This document shows positions 35,800 through 45,202 of a DNA stretch of 64,000 nucleotides, in pieces. Each line of letters begins with the position of its first letter. Position 1 is the first letter of the stretch. The position numbers were made by a program, and so were the translations under genes. Where the stretch lies: the NCBI RefSeq assembly GCF_021495345.1, contig NZ_CP099397.1, positions 4,657,001 through 4,721,000 of the forward strand, given 5' to 3'. Source of the DNA: Pseudomonas hydrolytica. GTDB taxonomy: Bacteria > Pseudomonadota > Gammaproteobacteria > Pseudomonadales > Pseudomonadaceae. The notes under the pieces are model-generated. The model was not told the origin of the DNA and did no database searches. It saw only the letters and a list, made by a program, of their open reading frames with translations.

Positions 35800-37887
35800 T
35801 CAGAAACTCAAGCGCATACCCAGGGTCAGGTTGCGTCCGGGCAGCAGCACCTCGTCCTTGATGAAGGAGGTATGCTCACGTGCCTTGCTGTCGAGCAGAT
35901 TGTCGCCGCGCACGTAGACCGTGTAGCCGGTGTGCCCGAGGTTGCCGCGATAGCTGAGACCGGCACCGAGCATGTTGTAGCCGGAGGTATTACTCTCGTA
36001 GTCGGCACTGTCATCCTGACGCTGTACCCGGTAGAACTCCACTTGACCGCCAAGCGCCGGAGTGAAGGCCTGCTCCAACCGCACGCCCAGACGGTCAGCC
36101 GGGATGCGCGGCAAATCGCCGCCGCCATCGCGCAGCTTACCGCGCACATGATCGCCGAATAGGGTCATGGCCAGAGCAGCGGTAGCCTGGAAACGCACTT
36201 CACCCTCGGCACCGGTCAGCACAGCATCGTGCTGGCGGTACTCGATCTCGCGGTAGCCGGCGCCAGGCTCATGCCCGGTTTCGGCGGCGTAGATGAAGTC
36301 GTCCACCTGGTTGCGGTACAGGCTCAGGCTGAAGGTGGTGCGTCCGGCGAACTTGCGCAGTGTCAGTTCGGCGTTGTGCGAGGTTTCCTCGTCCAGCTCG
36401 GGGTTGCCCAGCTCGATGGTGCGGGTCGCCGCGTGCGGACCGTTGGCATACAGTTCTTCGGCGGTTGGCAGACGCTTGGAGCGCGACAGCGAGAAGCCCA
36501 GGGAATACTGCGGGGCAAAGGTCCAGACCGCCCCGGCGGAGACCGAAGTGCCACGGTGATCGGTGTCGGGTTGCGCGCCGTCGACATCGATGTCCTGCCA
36601 CTCGTGACGCAGCCCCAGCTCGTAACGCCAGTCGCCCAGATTGTATTCCTCGAGCAAAAACAGCGCGTGATTGCGGGTCAGGGTCGGCGGTACATAGGCC
36701 TCTTCACCGAGGGCTTCGAAATCTCGGCGCAGGGTTTGCACGCCGAGTACGCCACGCCAGCCCAGCAGCGGCTCGTGGGTCAGTTCGATACGGGCGTCGG
36801 TGGCCTTGTTCTTGAAGGTGGTGGAGGCGACGCCGCCTTCCATCTCGCGGTGCTGGTAGTCGCTGTGACCGACTCGCAGACGGGCGCTCTCGAATCCATC
36901 GAAAGGATCACTCAGCTCGCCACGCAGGTCCCAGCGTTTCTGATCCATATCGATATAGGGCACGCCCTCGGCATGCTCATGCTCTTCTTCATGCTCACCG
37001 TGGTCGTGGTCATCGTCGTGGTCGTCATGCCCGTGACCATGATCATGCTCGTCTACGCAATGCCAGTCGGCCGGACCGTGAGTGTGGCAATCGGCGTGGG
37101 CATGCGCGAGCAAGCCATAGCGATTCTTCTGCCGGGTATGGGCCAGGCCGAGGTAGCCGCGCTCACCAACCCAACTGGCGCCGACGGTGCCAGTCTCAGT
37201 GTCGTTGTAGGAACCCAACTGCTTGTCCGAACGCGGATCGCCCTCGGCGCCGGGAATCTCGTACTCGTCAGCATTGCGCTTGAGACCCTCAATGCGCGCG
37301 GCGAAGTTGCCGCTGCCGACGGTGATCCCGAACAGTCCGGTGCTCTCGTTGGCCACCGTGTTACCACGCCATTCCAGCTCACCCTCGTAGCCGTTGACCG
37401 GGGCGTGGGTCGGCACCTTCTTGTCGATCACGTTGACCACGCCGCCGATGGCGCCGCCGCCATACAGGAGCGTCGCCGGCCCCTTGAGTACCTCGATACG
37501 CTCGGTCAGCATCGGCTCGACGGTGACCGCGTGATCCGGGCTGATGGTCGAGGCATCGAGCACATCGACACCATCGGACAGCACTTTCACCCGCGCGCCA
37601 TCCTGCCCACGAATGACCGGACGACTGGCGCCGGCACCGAAGGAACTGCCGCGCACGCCGGGCAACATGTCCAGGGTACCGCCGAGGGTAGCCTGACGTC
37701 GGTCGATCAGCTCATCGCCTTCCAGCACCGCCGCCGGCGTGACCATGCGAGCGGTCGAACCCGCCAACGGGCTGGCGCTGACTACGCTGGACTCCAGCTC
37801 GATGGGCTGGTTTTCGGCAAAAGCGGGAGGAACCGGCAACAGGGCAACAGTCACGGCCCAGGCCAGGGGATGGCGATACAACCTCAT
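35800..37887 (-). CDS. znuD: TonB-dependent receptor, zinc type (ZnuD-like)
   Basis: Outer-membrane receptor of about 695 residues: signal peptide (about 1–24), plug domain (about 45–160, with GATLLYGGGAIGGVVNVID-like motif) and a 22-strand barrel ending in a C-terminal phenylalanine. An extracellular loop at about 262–306 is extremely rich in His, Asp and Glu and has two cysteines (267, 277), the hallmark of zinc-capturing ZnuD receptors. The ATG at 37887 follows GAGG. A Zur-type palindrome lies 86 bases upstream. Zinc uptake repressed by Zur is therefore the expected behaviour; copper or nickel remain possible. Confidence 0.88.
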   Translation of the reverse strand: MRLYRHPLAWAVTVALLPVPPAFAENQPIELESSVVSASPLAGSTARMVTPAAVLEGDELIDRRQATLGGTLDMLPGVRGSSFGAGASRPVIRGQDGARVKVLSDGVDVLDASTISPDHAVTVEPMLTERIEVLKGPATLLYGGGAIGGVVNVIDKKVPTHAPVNGYEGELEWRGNTVANESTGLFGITVGSGNFAARIEGLKRNADEYEIPGAEGDPRSDKQLGSYNDTETGTVGASWVGERGYLGLAHTRQKNRYGLLAHAHADCHTHGPADWHCVDEHDHGHGHDDHDDDHDHGEHEEEHEHAEGVPYIDMDQKRWDLRGELSDPFDGFESARLRVGHSDYQHREMEGGVASTTFKNKATDARIELTHEPLLGWRGVLGVQTLRRDFEALGEEAYVPPTLTRNHALFLLEEYNLGDWRYELGLRHEWQDIDVDGAQPDTDHRGTSVSAGAVWTFAPQYSLGFSLSRSKRLPTAEELYANGPHAATRTIELGNPELDEETSHNAELTLRKFAGRTTFSLSLYRNQVDDFIYAAETGHEPGAGYREIEYRQHDAVLTGAEGEVRFQATAALAMTLFGDHVRGKLRDGGGDLPRIPADRLGVRLEQAFTPALGGQVEFYRVQRQDDSADYESNTSGYNMLGAGLSYRGNLGHTGYTVYVRGDNLLDSKAREHTSFIKDEVLLPGRNLTLGMRLSF

Positions 37888-37972
37888 GAAAAACCTCACA
37901 TTACGAATGAAATGGCGCGCCGGCAGGCACGCAGGTCGGCAGGTTCGAGCGCTGCGGCTCGATTATAGTAAC

Positions 37973-37985
37973 GTTATACTATAAC
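37973..37985. promoter_or_regulatory. Zur box upstream of the zinc receptor gene
   Basis: GTTATACTATAAC is a perfect 13-base palindrome identical to the central part of the gammaproteobacterial Zur consensus (GTTATANTATAAC). It lies about 85–98 bases upstream of the receptor ATG. Confidence 0.82.
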
Positions 37986-38222
37986 ACCACTGATCGAGCT
38001 CAAGAACAGGGCTCGCACCAACAGGCTTACTCCTGCGGCAGCGCCATCGACCTGCCCGGACGCGGTGATGGATACCCAAGAAGCCCAGGAAGGCTTTTCT
38101 CGCCGCTCTGTTCTATGTGGCCTGGCTGTATCGGCAGGGCTGAAGACACCCTGCCGCGGTCACGAAAGCTTAACCCCGCGCCGCCAACATCGAGCCATCG
38201 CTGCCCCAAGGGAGAATGGCCG

Positions 38223-39383
38223 ATGACCGCCAATGCCGATGCCTTGACCGTCGAACCCTCGCTGCCGGCCACGCGCCAATGGCTGTCCTGGTTGCTGGTG
38301 GTGGCGCTGATCTACCTGCTGCTGGCCGGCGTTGGCGCCATCGGCGACGGCTTCAAGGCCGCCACCGGCAACAACGCCCGCGAACTGTTCGCCTTCGCCA
38401 CCAACCCGCTGGTCGGCCTGATGATCGGCCTGGTGGCCACCGCGCTGATCCAGAGTTCCAGCACCGTGACCTCGATCATCGTCGGCATGGTCGCCGGCGG
38501 CCTGCCGATTCCCATCGCCATTCCGCTGATCATGGGCGCCAATATCGGCACCTCGCTGACCAGCACCATCGTCAGCCTCGGCCATATTCGCAGCGGCGAG
38601 GAGTTCCGCCGTGCCTTCTCGGCAGCCACGGTGCATGACGCCTTCAACATCACCGCGGTGGCCATCCTGCTGCCGCTGGAGCTGCTGTTCCAGCCCTTGC
38701 AGCGCCTGTCGGAATCGCTCGCCGGCCTGCTGGTCAGCGATGCCAGCGTCGACATGAAGAGCGTCAACTTCATGAAGACCCTGCTGTCGCCGGCCTCCGA
38801 CCTGCTCGCGGGCAGCGTCAGCTGGCTGCCCGGCGCCGTATGGAGCGGCGTCGCGCTGATCCTGATCGGCGTGGCGATGATCCTGTTCGTGGTCACGGTC
38901 ATCGGCAAGGTCCTGCGCAAGGTGATGGTCGGCCGCGCCAAGGACATCATGCACGCCAGCGTCGGCCGCGGCCCGCTGTCCGGCATCGCCTCGGGCAGCG
39001 TGATCACCGTGCTGGTGCAGTCGTCCTCGACCACCACGGCGCTGATCGTGCCGCTGGCCGGCAGCGGCGTGTTCAGCCTCAAGCAGGTCTACCCCTTCAC
39101 CCTTGGCACCAATATCGGCACCTGCGTCACCGCGCTGCTGGCTGCCACCGCGATCACCGGGCCGACCGCGGAGGTGGCCATGCAGATCGCCCTGGTGCAC
39201 CTGCTGTTCAACCTGCTGGGCATCCTCATCATCTACGCCCTGCCCTTGCTGCGTGGCGTACCGCCGATGATCGCCGAGGGCCTGGCCACGCTGGCGCAGC
39301 GCAGCAAGCTCTACGTGGTCGCCTATATCGCCGGCCTGTTCTTCGCCCTGCCCCTGCTGCTGATCGGCGCCAGCCAGATCTGA
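38223..39383 (+). CDS. Na/Pi cotransporter family protein
   Basis: Inner-membrane sodium-phosphate symporter of 386 residues (SLC34/NptA-like). It has the diagnostic inverted duplication: ALIQSSSTVTSIIVGM near 78–93 and VLVQSSSTTTALIVPL near 263–278. About nine hydrophobic segments. AGGGAG nine bases before the ATG at 38223 fixes the start. It begins a three-gene unit with a small coiled-coil protein (19-base gap) and a PstS-like lipoprotein. Confidence 0.92.
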   Translation: MTANADALTVEPSLPATRQWLSWLLVVALIYLLLAGVGAIGDGFKAATGNNARELFAFATNPLVGLMIGLVATALIQSSSTVTSIIVGMVAGGLPIPIAIPLIMGANIGTSLTSTIVSLGHIRSGEEFRRAFSAATVHDAFNITAVAILLPLELLFQPLQRLSESLAGLLVSDASVDMKSVNFMKTLLSPASDLLAGSVSWLPGAVWSGVALILIGVAMILFVVTVIGKVLRKVMVGRAKDIMHASVGRGPLSGIASGSVITVLVQSSSTTTALIVPLAGSGVFSLKQVYPFTLGTNIGTCVTALLAATAITGPTAEVAMQIALVHLLFNLLGILIIYALPLLRGVPPMIAEGLATLAQRSKLYVVAYIAGLFFALPLLLIGASQI

Positions 39384-39402
39384 GCCCTGCCAAGGAGTTG
39401 CC

Positions 39403-39630
39403 ATGAGACGCGAACAGAGTCGCCAGGAAACCCAGCAGCGCATCCACGAGCTGCGCGAAACCCTCAACGAGCTGGAGACGCAACTGGCCGGGATGGAGGC
39501 GCAGGAGCAGGCCCAGCACCAGCAGATCGAGCACCTCGACGACTATATCGATGCCGTCGACACCAAGCTCAGCAGCCTGCAGCTGTTCTGGAATTCGCTG
39601 AAACAGGAATGGCGCAAGCCCAAGGCGTGA
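39403..39630 (+). CDS. Small coiled-coil protein (75 aa)
   Basis: Highly charged 75-residue protein predicted to be one long coiled coil over residues 5–60, ending in FWNSLKQEWRKPKA. AAGGAG precedes its ATG. Located between the phosphate symporter and the PstS-like gene, with four bases to the latter, so it is certainly co-transcribed. No family recognised. It might be an accessory or regulator of the symporter; that is a guess from position. Confidence 0.8.
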   Translation: MRREQSRQETQQRIHELRETLNELETQLAGMEAQEQAQHQQIEHLDDYIDAVDTKLSSLQLFWNSLKQEWRKPKA

Positions 39631-39634
39631 TCCC

Positions 39635-40576
39635 ATGACGACCCGACTCTCTCTCGCCAAGACCCTGCTCGGCGGCCTCGCCGTCAGCCTGCTCAGCGCC
39701 TGCGACGAGGCGCCACCGTTGACTTCGGCCGCGGCCGACCTGCGTATCGACGGCTCCAGCACGGTGTTTCCGTTGACCCGCGAGGCGGCGCGACGTTTTG
39801 AGCGCACGGCCGGGGGCAGCCGTATAGCCGTGGACTTCTCCGGCACCGCGGCCGGCTTTCGCCGCTTCTGCGCCGGCGAGACCGACATCAGCAACGCCTC
39901 GCGGGAAATCAATGCCGAAGAACTGGCCCAGTGTCAGGCCAACGGCATCGACTTTCGCGTCGTGCCGCTGGCCATGGACGCCATCGCCGTGGTGGTCAAT
40001 CCGGCCAATACCTGGGTCGATGCCATCAGCGTCGAGGAGCTGAAGAAACTCTGGTCGCCGGCTGCCGAGAAAAAGCTCAACAGCTGGCGCGACCTGCGCC
40101 CGGACTGGCCGGATGAGCCCATCGTGCTGTTCGGCCGCGGCCAGGACTCCGGCACCTACGACGTGTTCACCCAGGCCATCGTCGGCACTACGCACAGCAG
40201 CCGGCAGGATTACCAGGCCAGCGAGGACGAGGAGTTTCTCGCCAAGTCCATCGCCGCGGAGCCCAATGCCCTGGGCTTCTTCGGTATCGGCGCCTACCAC
40301 CGGCACTGGGACGAGCTGAAGCTGGTGGCCGTCGACGCCGGCAACGGCGCGGTCTTCCCTACCCTGGAGACTGTCGCGCAGAACCGCTACCAGCCGCTGA
40401 CCCGGCCGCTGTTTCTCTACGTCAGCCAGCGCAGCCTGGCGGACAAGCCGCTGCTGGACAGCTTCCTGCGCCACTACCTGGACGGCCTGCCCGGCTGGAT
40501 TCACTTCACCGGCTATATGCCGCTGGCCCGCGACAGCTACCGCAGCAGCCTGGAGGCCCTGAGCAAGGCACCCTGA
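39635..40576 (+). CDS. PstS-like phosphate-binding lipoprotein
   Basis: Substrate-binding protein of 313 residues with a signal peptide ending in the lipobox LLSAC (cysteine about 23), so membrane-anchored. The phosphate-binding loop DGSSTVFPLT (about 39–48), GRGQDSGTYDVF and GALGFFG-like APNALGFFG are as in PstS. No pstCAB genes are adjacent; instead it follows a Na/Pi symporter. It may deliver phosphate to Pst components elsewhere or serve as a scavenger or sensor. Confidence 0.9.
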   Translation: MTTRLSLAKTLLGGLAVSLLSACDEAPPLTSAAADLRIDGSSTVFPLTREAARRFERTAGGSRIAVDFSGTAAGFRRFCAGETDISNASREINAEELAQCQANGIDFRVVPLAMDAIAVVVNPANTWVDAISVEELKKLWSPAAEKKLNSWRDLRPDWPDEPIVLFGRGQDSGTYDVFTQAIVGTTHSSRQDYQASEDEEFLAKSIAAEPNALGFFGIGAYHRHWDELKLVAVDAGNGAVFPTLETVAQNRYQPLTRPLFLYVSQRSLADKPLLDSFLRHYLDGLPGWIHFTGYMPLARDSYRSSLEALSKAP

Positions 40577-40610
40577 GCGCGCGCAGGGCCGCCTGGGCAG
40601 CAAGCGGTGA

Positions 40611-41543
40611 CTAGTAGCGCGCCGGCACCAGCATGCTGTCGGGTACCGGCATGCGCAGATAGTCCGGGTTGTAGACCCGCGCCGGCAGTTGCACCTGCGC
40701 CCGCGGCACCGTCTGATAGGGGATCTGGCTGAGCAGGTGGGCGATGCAGTTGAGCCGCGCGCGCTTCTTGTCGTCGGCCTCCACCACCCACCAGGGCGCC
40801 TCGGGGATATGGGTGCGCTCGAGCATCACTTCCTTGGCCTGGGTGTAGGCCTCCCAGCGTCGCCGCGACTCCAGGTCCATCGGGCTCAGTTTCCACTGCT
40901 TGAGCGGATCGTGAATGCGCGCCAGGAAGCGGCGGTTCTGCTCGTTGTCGGTGATGGAGAACCAGTACTTGATCAGCAGGATGCCGGAGCGCACCAGCAT
41001 GCGTTCGAACTCCGGCACCGAGCGGAAGAACTCCTCGTACTCGGCATCGCTGCAAAAGCCCATGACCTTCTCGACGCCCGCGCGGTTGTACCAGCTACGG
41101 TCGAACAGGACCATTTCCCCGGCGGCCGGCAGATGCGGCACGTAGCGCTGGAAGTACCACTGGGTGCGTTCGCGGTCGTTGGGTGCCGGCAACGCCGCGA
41201 CCCGGCAGATACGCGGGTTGAGACGCTGGGTGACGCGCTTGATCACCCCGCCCTTGCCGGCGGCGTCGCGGCCCTCGAACAGCACCACCACCTTGAGGTG
41301 GTTGTGCACCACCCAGTCCTGCAGCTTGACCAGCTCGCCCTGCAGACGCAGCAACTCGGAGAAGTAGGTGCGCCGCGACAGATCGCCCGGTTGTAGCGGA
41401 ACGCCGCCCTCGGCGCGGGCGATCAGGCCATCCATGCGCGCATCGTCCAGCTCCATTTCCAGTTCCTCGTCGAGGCTGTCCTGGAATTCGGCCTGCAGCA
41501 ACTGCTCGTAGGCCTGTAACGAACTGTGCATCGGATCGGTCAT
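40611..41543 (-). CDS. ppk2: Polyphosphate kinase 2
   Basis: Transfers phosphate between polyphosphate and nucleotides (class I PPK2 normally phosphorylates GDP or ADP). It is 310 residues. The Walker A-like FEGRDAAGKGG (about 89–99), the Walker B-like FDRSWYNRAGVE (about 146–157) and the lid region around RFLARIHDPLKQWK are intact. GAGGAG five bases before the ATG at 41543 supports the start. It is convergent with the PstS-like gene (34 bases between stops), forming a local phosphate theme. Confidence 0.95.
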   Translation of the reverse strand: MTDPMHSSLQAYEQLLQAEFQDSLDEELEMELDDARMDGLIARAEGGVPLQPGDLSRRTYFSELLRLQGELVKLQDWVVHNHLKVVVLFEGRDAAGKGGVIKRVTQRLNPRICRVAALPAPNDRERTQWYFQRYVPHLPAAGEMVLFDRSWYNRAGVEKVMGFCSDAEYEEFFRSVPEFERMLVRSGILLIKYWFSITDNEQNRRFLARIHDPLKQWKLSPMDLESRRRWEAYTQAKEVMLERTHIPEAPWWVVEADDKKRARLNCIAHLLSQIPYQTVPRAQVQLPARVYNPDYLRMPVPDSMLVPARY

Positions 41544-41632
41544 GACGGCTCCTCGCTGACTGGATTACCCCACTGGGTCGCCACAGGCTAGCGAGCAGCA
41601 ATGACAGCGGCGTGACCGGCAAAACCCACCAC

Positions 41633-41724
41633 GTAGGGTGCGCCGCGCGCACCGGCGGCGCTTTACCGTAGCCCGGATGCAATCCGGGAAGTGACGATCT
41701 GCCCCGGATTGCATCCGGGCTACG
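41633..41724. repeat. REP copies of two families upstream of ppk2
   Basis: One GTAGGGTGCGC element at 41633, and an inverted pair of the CCCGGAT-GCA-ATCCGGG family at 41668–41688 and 41703–41724 (a REP doublet). The 280-base spacer 41544–41823 holds only these and the acyl-CoA dehydrogenase terminator. Confidence 0.72.
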
Positions 41725-41776
41725 AAGCGACGCGATATGGCATTCGTTGCACCTCGCACCAGAGGCCCTGAACGCA

Positions 41777-41804
41777 AAAGCCCCGGCACTGGGGCCGGGG
41801 CTTT
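41777..41804 (-). terminator. Terminator of the first acyl-CoA dehydrogenase gene
   Basis: AAAGCCCCGG at 41777–41786 pairs with CCGGGGCTTT at 41795–41804; read on the minus strand it is followed by TTTT. It lies about 20 bases past the dehydrogenase stop at 41824. Confidence 0.78.
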
Positions 41805-41823
41805 CGGATGGTGCCGGAGGCGC

Positions 41824-43602
41824 TTAGAACTGCGCGGCGTCGAGCAGATACAGCGACTCGCTACCGGCCTTGACCGACGCACTCAGCGAGTGAATGCGCG
41901 GCAGCAGACGGGCGAAGTAGAAGCGTGCGGTGCCCAGCTTGCTGGCGTAGAACTCGTCCTGCCCTTCCTTGCCCAGCGCGGCCCTGGCCATCAGCGCCCA
42001 CATATAGGCATAGGCGGTGTAGCCGAAGACGTGCAGGTATTCCACCGAGGCCGCACCGATCTCGTTAGGGTTGCTCTTGGCACGGTCCAGTACCCAGGCG
42101 GTCAGCTCATCCAGGTTCTGCACTGCAGCCGCCAGCGGCTTGGTGAACTCGGCGAGGCTGGCATCGGCCGAAGCGACGAAGGCTTTGATCTCGTCGGCCA
42201 GGTGCTTGTAGTAGCTGCCGCCGCTGCCGACGATCTTGCGCCCCATCAGGTCCAGCGACTGGATGCCGTTGGTGCCTTCGTAGATCTGGGTGATGCGGCA
42301 GTCGCGCACCAGCTGCTCCTGGCCCCACTCGCGGATGAAGCCGTGGCCGCCGAAGATCTGCTGGCCGTGCACGGTGGTTTCCAGCGCCATGTCGGTGAGG
42401 AAGGCCTTGGCTACCGGGGTCAGCAGCGCCACCAGTTCGTCGGCACGCTTGGCGGTGTCCTTGTCCTCGCTGTACTTGGCGGTATCGAGCTGCATGGCGA
42501 CATAGCTGGAGAAGGCGCGACCGCCCTCGTTCAGCGCCTTCATGGTCAGCAGCATGCGGCGCACGTCCGGGTGCACGATGATCGGGTCGGCGGCCTTGTC
42601 CTTGGCGACCGGGCCGGTCGGCGCGCGGCTCTGGATGCGCTCGCGGGCGTACTCGATGGCGCTCTGGTAGCTGCGCTCGCCCAGGGCCAGGCCCTGGATG
42701 CCGACGCCCAGGCGCTCGTAGTTCATCATGGTGAACATGGCATTGAGGCCCTTGTTCACTTCGCCGACCAGGTAGCCGGTGGCGCCGTCGAAGTTCATCA
42801 CGCAGGTGGCCGAGGCCTTGATGCCCATCTTGTGCTCGATGGAGCCGCAGCCCAGGGCGTTCTTCTCGCCCAGCGAGCCGTCGGCACCCACCATGAACTT
42901 GGGCACCAGGAACAACGAGATGCCCTTCGGCCCGGCCGGTGCGTCCGGCAGCTTGGCCAGCACCAGGTGGATGATGTTCTCGGTCAGGTCGTGTTCGCCG
43001 CCGGTGATGAAGATCTTGGTGCCGGAAATCTTGTAGCTGCCATCGGCCTGAGGTTCGGCCTTGGTGCGGATAATCCCTAAGTCGGTACCGGCATGCGGCT
43101 CGGTCAGGCACATGGAACCGGCCCAGACGCCGGCGTACATGTTCGGCAGGTACTGCGCCTTCAGCTCTTCGCTGGCGTGGTTGAGGATCGACAGGCAGGC
43201 GCCGGCGGTCAGCATCGGGTACAGGCCGAAGGACAGGTTGGCCGAGTTGACCATTTCCTCGACCTGGGCGCCGATCACCTTGGGCATGCCCATGCCGCCG
43301 AACTCCGGCGAACCGCCGACACCGACCCAGCCGCCTTCGGCGTAGGTCTGGTAGGCCTCGGGGAAACCGGCCGGGGTCTTCACCGCGCCGTTGTCCCAGG
43401 AGCAGCCTTCCTCGTCGCCGCTGCGGTTGAGCGGGGCGATGCTGCCGGCGGTGACCTTGCCGGCTTCTTCGAGGATGGCGCTGGCAGTCTCGGCATCGAC
43501 CACCTCGGCCAGGGCCGGCAGCTCGGCCCAGAGCTTGGAAACTTCGAAGACTTCATTGAGCACGAAGCGCATGTCGCGCAGGGGGGCTTGGTAATCGGCC
43601 AT
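41824..43602 (-). CDS. Acyl-CoA dehydrogenase (long FadE-type)
   Basis: FAD enzyme introducing the first double bond in beta-oxidation. It is 592 residues, of the longer class with an extra C-terminal domain. The FAD/substrate region has CLTEPHAGTDLG and KIFITGGEHDL. YEGTNGIQSLDLMGRK near 420–435 is the conserved segment near the active-site base. GAGGA precedes the ATG at 43602. It is very similar in plan to the protein at 45203–47008, so the two are paralogues. From memory the PAO1 counterparts are PA0506–PA0508. Confidence 0.93.
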   Translation of the reverse strand: MADYQAPLRDMRFVLNEVFEVSKLWAELPALAEVVDAETASAILEEAGKVTAGSIAPLNRSGDEEGCSWDNGAVKTPAGFPEAYQTYAEGGWVGVGGSPEFGGMGMPKVIGAQVEEMVNSANLSFGLYPMLTAGACLSILNHASEELKAQYLPNMYAGVWAGSMCLTEPHAGTDLGIIRTKAEPQADGSYKISGTKIFITGGEHDLTENIIHLVLAKLPDAPAGPKGISLFLVPKFMVGADGSLGEKNALGCGSIEHKMGIKASATCVMNFDGATGYLVGEVNKGLNAMFTMMNYERLGVGIQGLALGERSYQSAIEYARERIQSRAPTGPVAKDKAADPIIVHPDVRRMLLTMKALNEGGRAFSSYVAMQLDTAKYSEDKDTAKRADELVALLTPVAKAFLTDMALETTVHGQQIFGGHGFIREWGQEQLVRDCRITQIYEGTNGIQSLDLMGRKIVGSGGSYYKHLADEIKAFVASADASLAEFTKPLAAAVQNLDELTAWVLDRAKSNPNEIGAASVEYLHVFGYTAYAYMWALMARAALGKEGQDEFYASKLGTARFYFARLLPRIHSLSASVKAGSESLYLLDAAQF

Positions 43603-43767
43603 GACACATCCTCGGAAAAACGGACTTACGTGAGAGGGCCGAGTTTACTGGAACAACTTTACAGACACATAGGGTCGTGTTGTGACCATATATTCACAAC
43701 AGGTCACTAACTATTTGATTGATGAAGAGCGAGGGAAAACCTCATCAACCGCTCGTCGCCGGCTTGG

Positions 43768-45087
43768 CTATTCGCCCCCGGAGGCCAGCTTGACGGCGCC
43801 CCGACGCTGGCCGGCGCTGCGGATGCAGTTGCGCCCGGCAGCCTTGGCGCTGTACAGCGCCTTGTCCGCTTCCTTGATCACTTCCTGAGGGTTGCGCTGT
43901 TCGGCCTTGCGCTCGGCCACGCCAATGCTGACGGTCACCGACACCTCGCTGGCCCCCTTGCCGGCGCGGCGCGGCTTGCCCTCACGATCGTCGCGCGGCC
44001 GGTTCTGCTTGTCGCGCAACTGCATGCGGTACTGCTCGATGGCCAGGCGCACGGTCTCCATATGCGGCAGGCACTGCTCCAGGCTCCTGCCGGGGAACAG
44101 CAGGGTGAACTCCTCGCCGCCATAGCGATAGGCCTTGCCGCCACCGCCGACCTTGCGCAGCTGGCTGGCGACCAGGCGCAGCACCTGATCGCCGACATCG
44201 TGACCGTGGGTGTCGTTGAATTTCTTGAAATGATCGACGTCGACCATGGCGATCACATAGTCACGCCCCAGACGCTGCAGGCGCTCGTTGAGTGCGCGCC
44301 GACCCGGCAGCCCGGTGAGCTCGTCGCGGAACGCCATCTGGTAGGCCTCATGAGCCACCGAAGCCACCAGCATGAGCATCACCATGCTGATCATCACCTG
44401 CAACGCATTGGCCAGGATAAATACCTGCGGCAGCATCCATAGCAGGCCGCACAGGCCAAGCAGTTGCGCCGCGTGCAGCGGGCGGGGACGACGCAGGTAT
44501 TGCGCCAGCAAGGCGACGAAGGCCAGCAGGAACATCAGATAGGCCAGCTGCGCCAGGTTCATCCAGGCGCCATGCAGCGCCGGCCAGTGAATCTGCGCCA
44601 GCCACTCGGCGATGCCCTGCGGATAACGCCGCGCCAGGCCGAAGGCCACCGCACCGATCGCCAGCAGCACCAGCGCGCGAGCCAGCATGTCCTGCGCCAG
44701 GTGCGAACGTTCCTCCCAGCAGCCGTACAAGGCGTAGAGCAGCGGCAGCAGCAGGCAGACCAGGTGAAAGACCAGCGCGGCATCGTCGCGCACCTGACCG
44801 CCGTCACGGAAGTGATCGATCTGGATATCCAGCAGGAAATAGCCGACATACAGCGCCAGCAGCAGGAACACTTCGCGCTGGCGGCCATAGACCAGACAGA
44901 AGGCGCCCCCCAGCAGCAGAAGAAGCGTCGGCAACACGTTGAACAGGGAGAGGAAGAATTCGCCGAGCGCCGGCAAGCGTGCAGCCACCAGCCCACCGAC
45001 CAGCAAGGGCAGCGAGGAGAAGAAGTGACTGAGGCGCAGATTGGCCGGACGAATCACGCTGGCATCCCGGACGATAGATGAAGGCAT
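43768..45087 (-). CDS. Membrane diguanylate cyclase (GGDEF)
   Basis: Cyclic di-GMP synthase of 439 residues. The N-terminal half has seven or eight hydrophobic segments (about 22–240), resembling a 7TM sensory module. The GGDEF domain follows with DVDHFKKFND and the active-site GGEEF at 323–327. Unlike the cyclase at 8.3 kb, the position five residues before GGEEF has no RxxD, so the inhibitory site is missing. It lies between two acyl-CoA dehydrogenase genes on the same strand, 165 and 115 bases away; its own ribosome binding site is weak. The ligand is unknown. Confidence 0.88.
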   Translation of the reverse strand: MPSSIVRDASVIRPANLRLSHFFSSLPLLVGGLVAARLPALGEFFLSLFNVLPTLLLLLGGAFCLVYGRQREVFLLLALYVGYFLLDIQIDHFRDGGQVRDDAALVFHLVCLLLPLLYALYGCWEERSHLAQDMLARALVLLAIGAVAFGLARRYPQGIAEWLAQIHWPALHGAWMNLAQLAYLMFLLAFVALLAQYLRRPRPLHAAQLLGLCGLLWMLPQVFILANALQVMISMVMLMLVASVAHEAYQMAFRDELTGLPGRRALNERLQRLGRDYVIAMVDVDHFKKFNDTHGHDVGDQVLRLVASQLRKVGGGGKAYRYGGEEFTLLFPGRSLEQCLPHMETVRLAIEQYRMQLRDKQNRPRDDREGKPRRAGKGASEVSVTVSIGVAERKAEQRNPQEVIKEADKALYSAKAAGRNCIRSAGQRRGAVKLASGGE

Positions 45088-45158
45088 TCTGCTTGCTTCG
45101 CCCCTTGAAAACAGCGACAGGATGCGACATTCGCTTCAATGCACGGCGCAAAAACGAC

Positions 45159-45182
45159 AACGCCGCCCCGAGGGGCGGCGTT
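45159..45182 (-). terminator. Terminator of the second acyl-CoA dehydrogenase gene
   Basis: AACGCCGCCCC at 45159–45169 and GGGGCGGCGTT at 45172–45182 form a near-continuous hairpin; on the minus strand GTCGTTTTT follows. It lies 20 bases past the stop at 45203 and separates that gene from the diguanylate cyclase. Confidence 0.82.
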
Positions 45183-45202
45183 GCGGTTCAACCGATCAGG
45201 AC

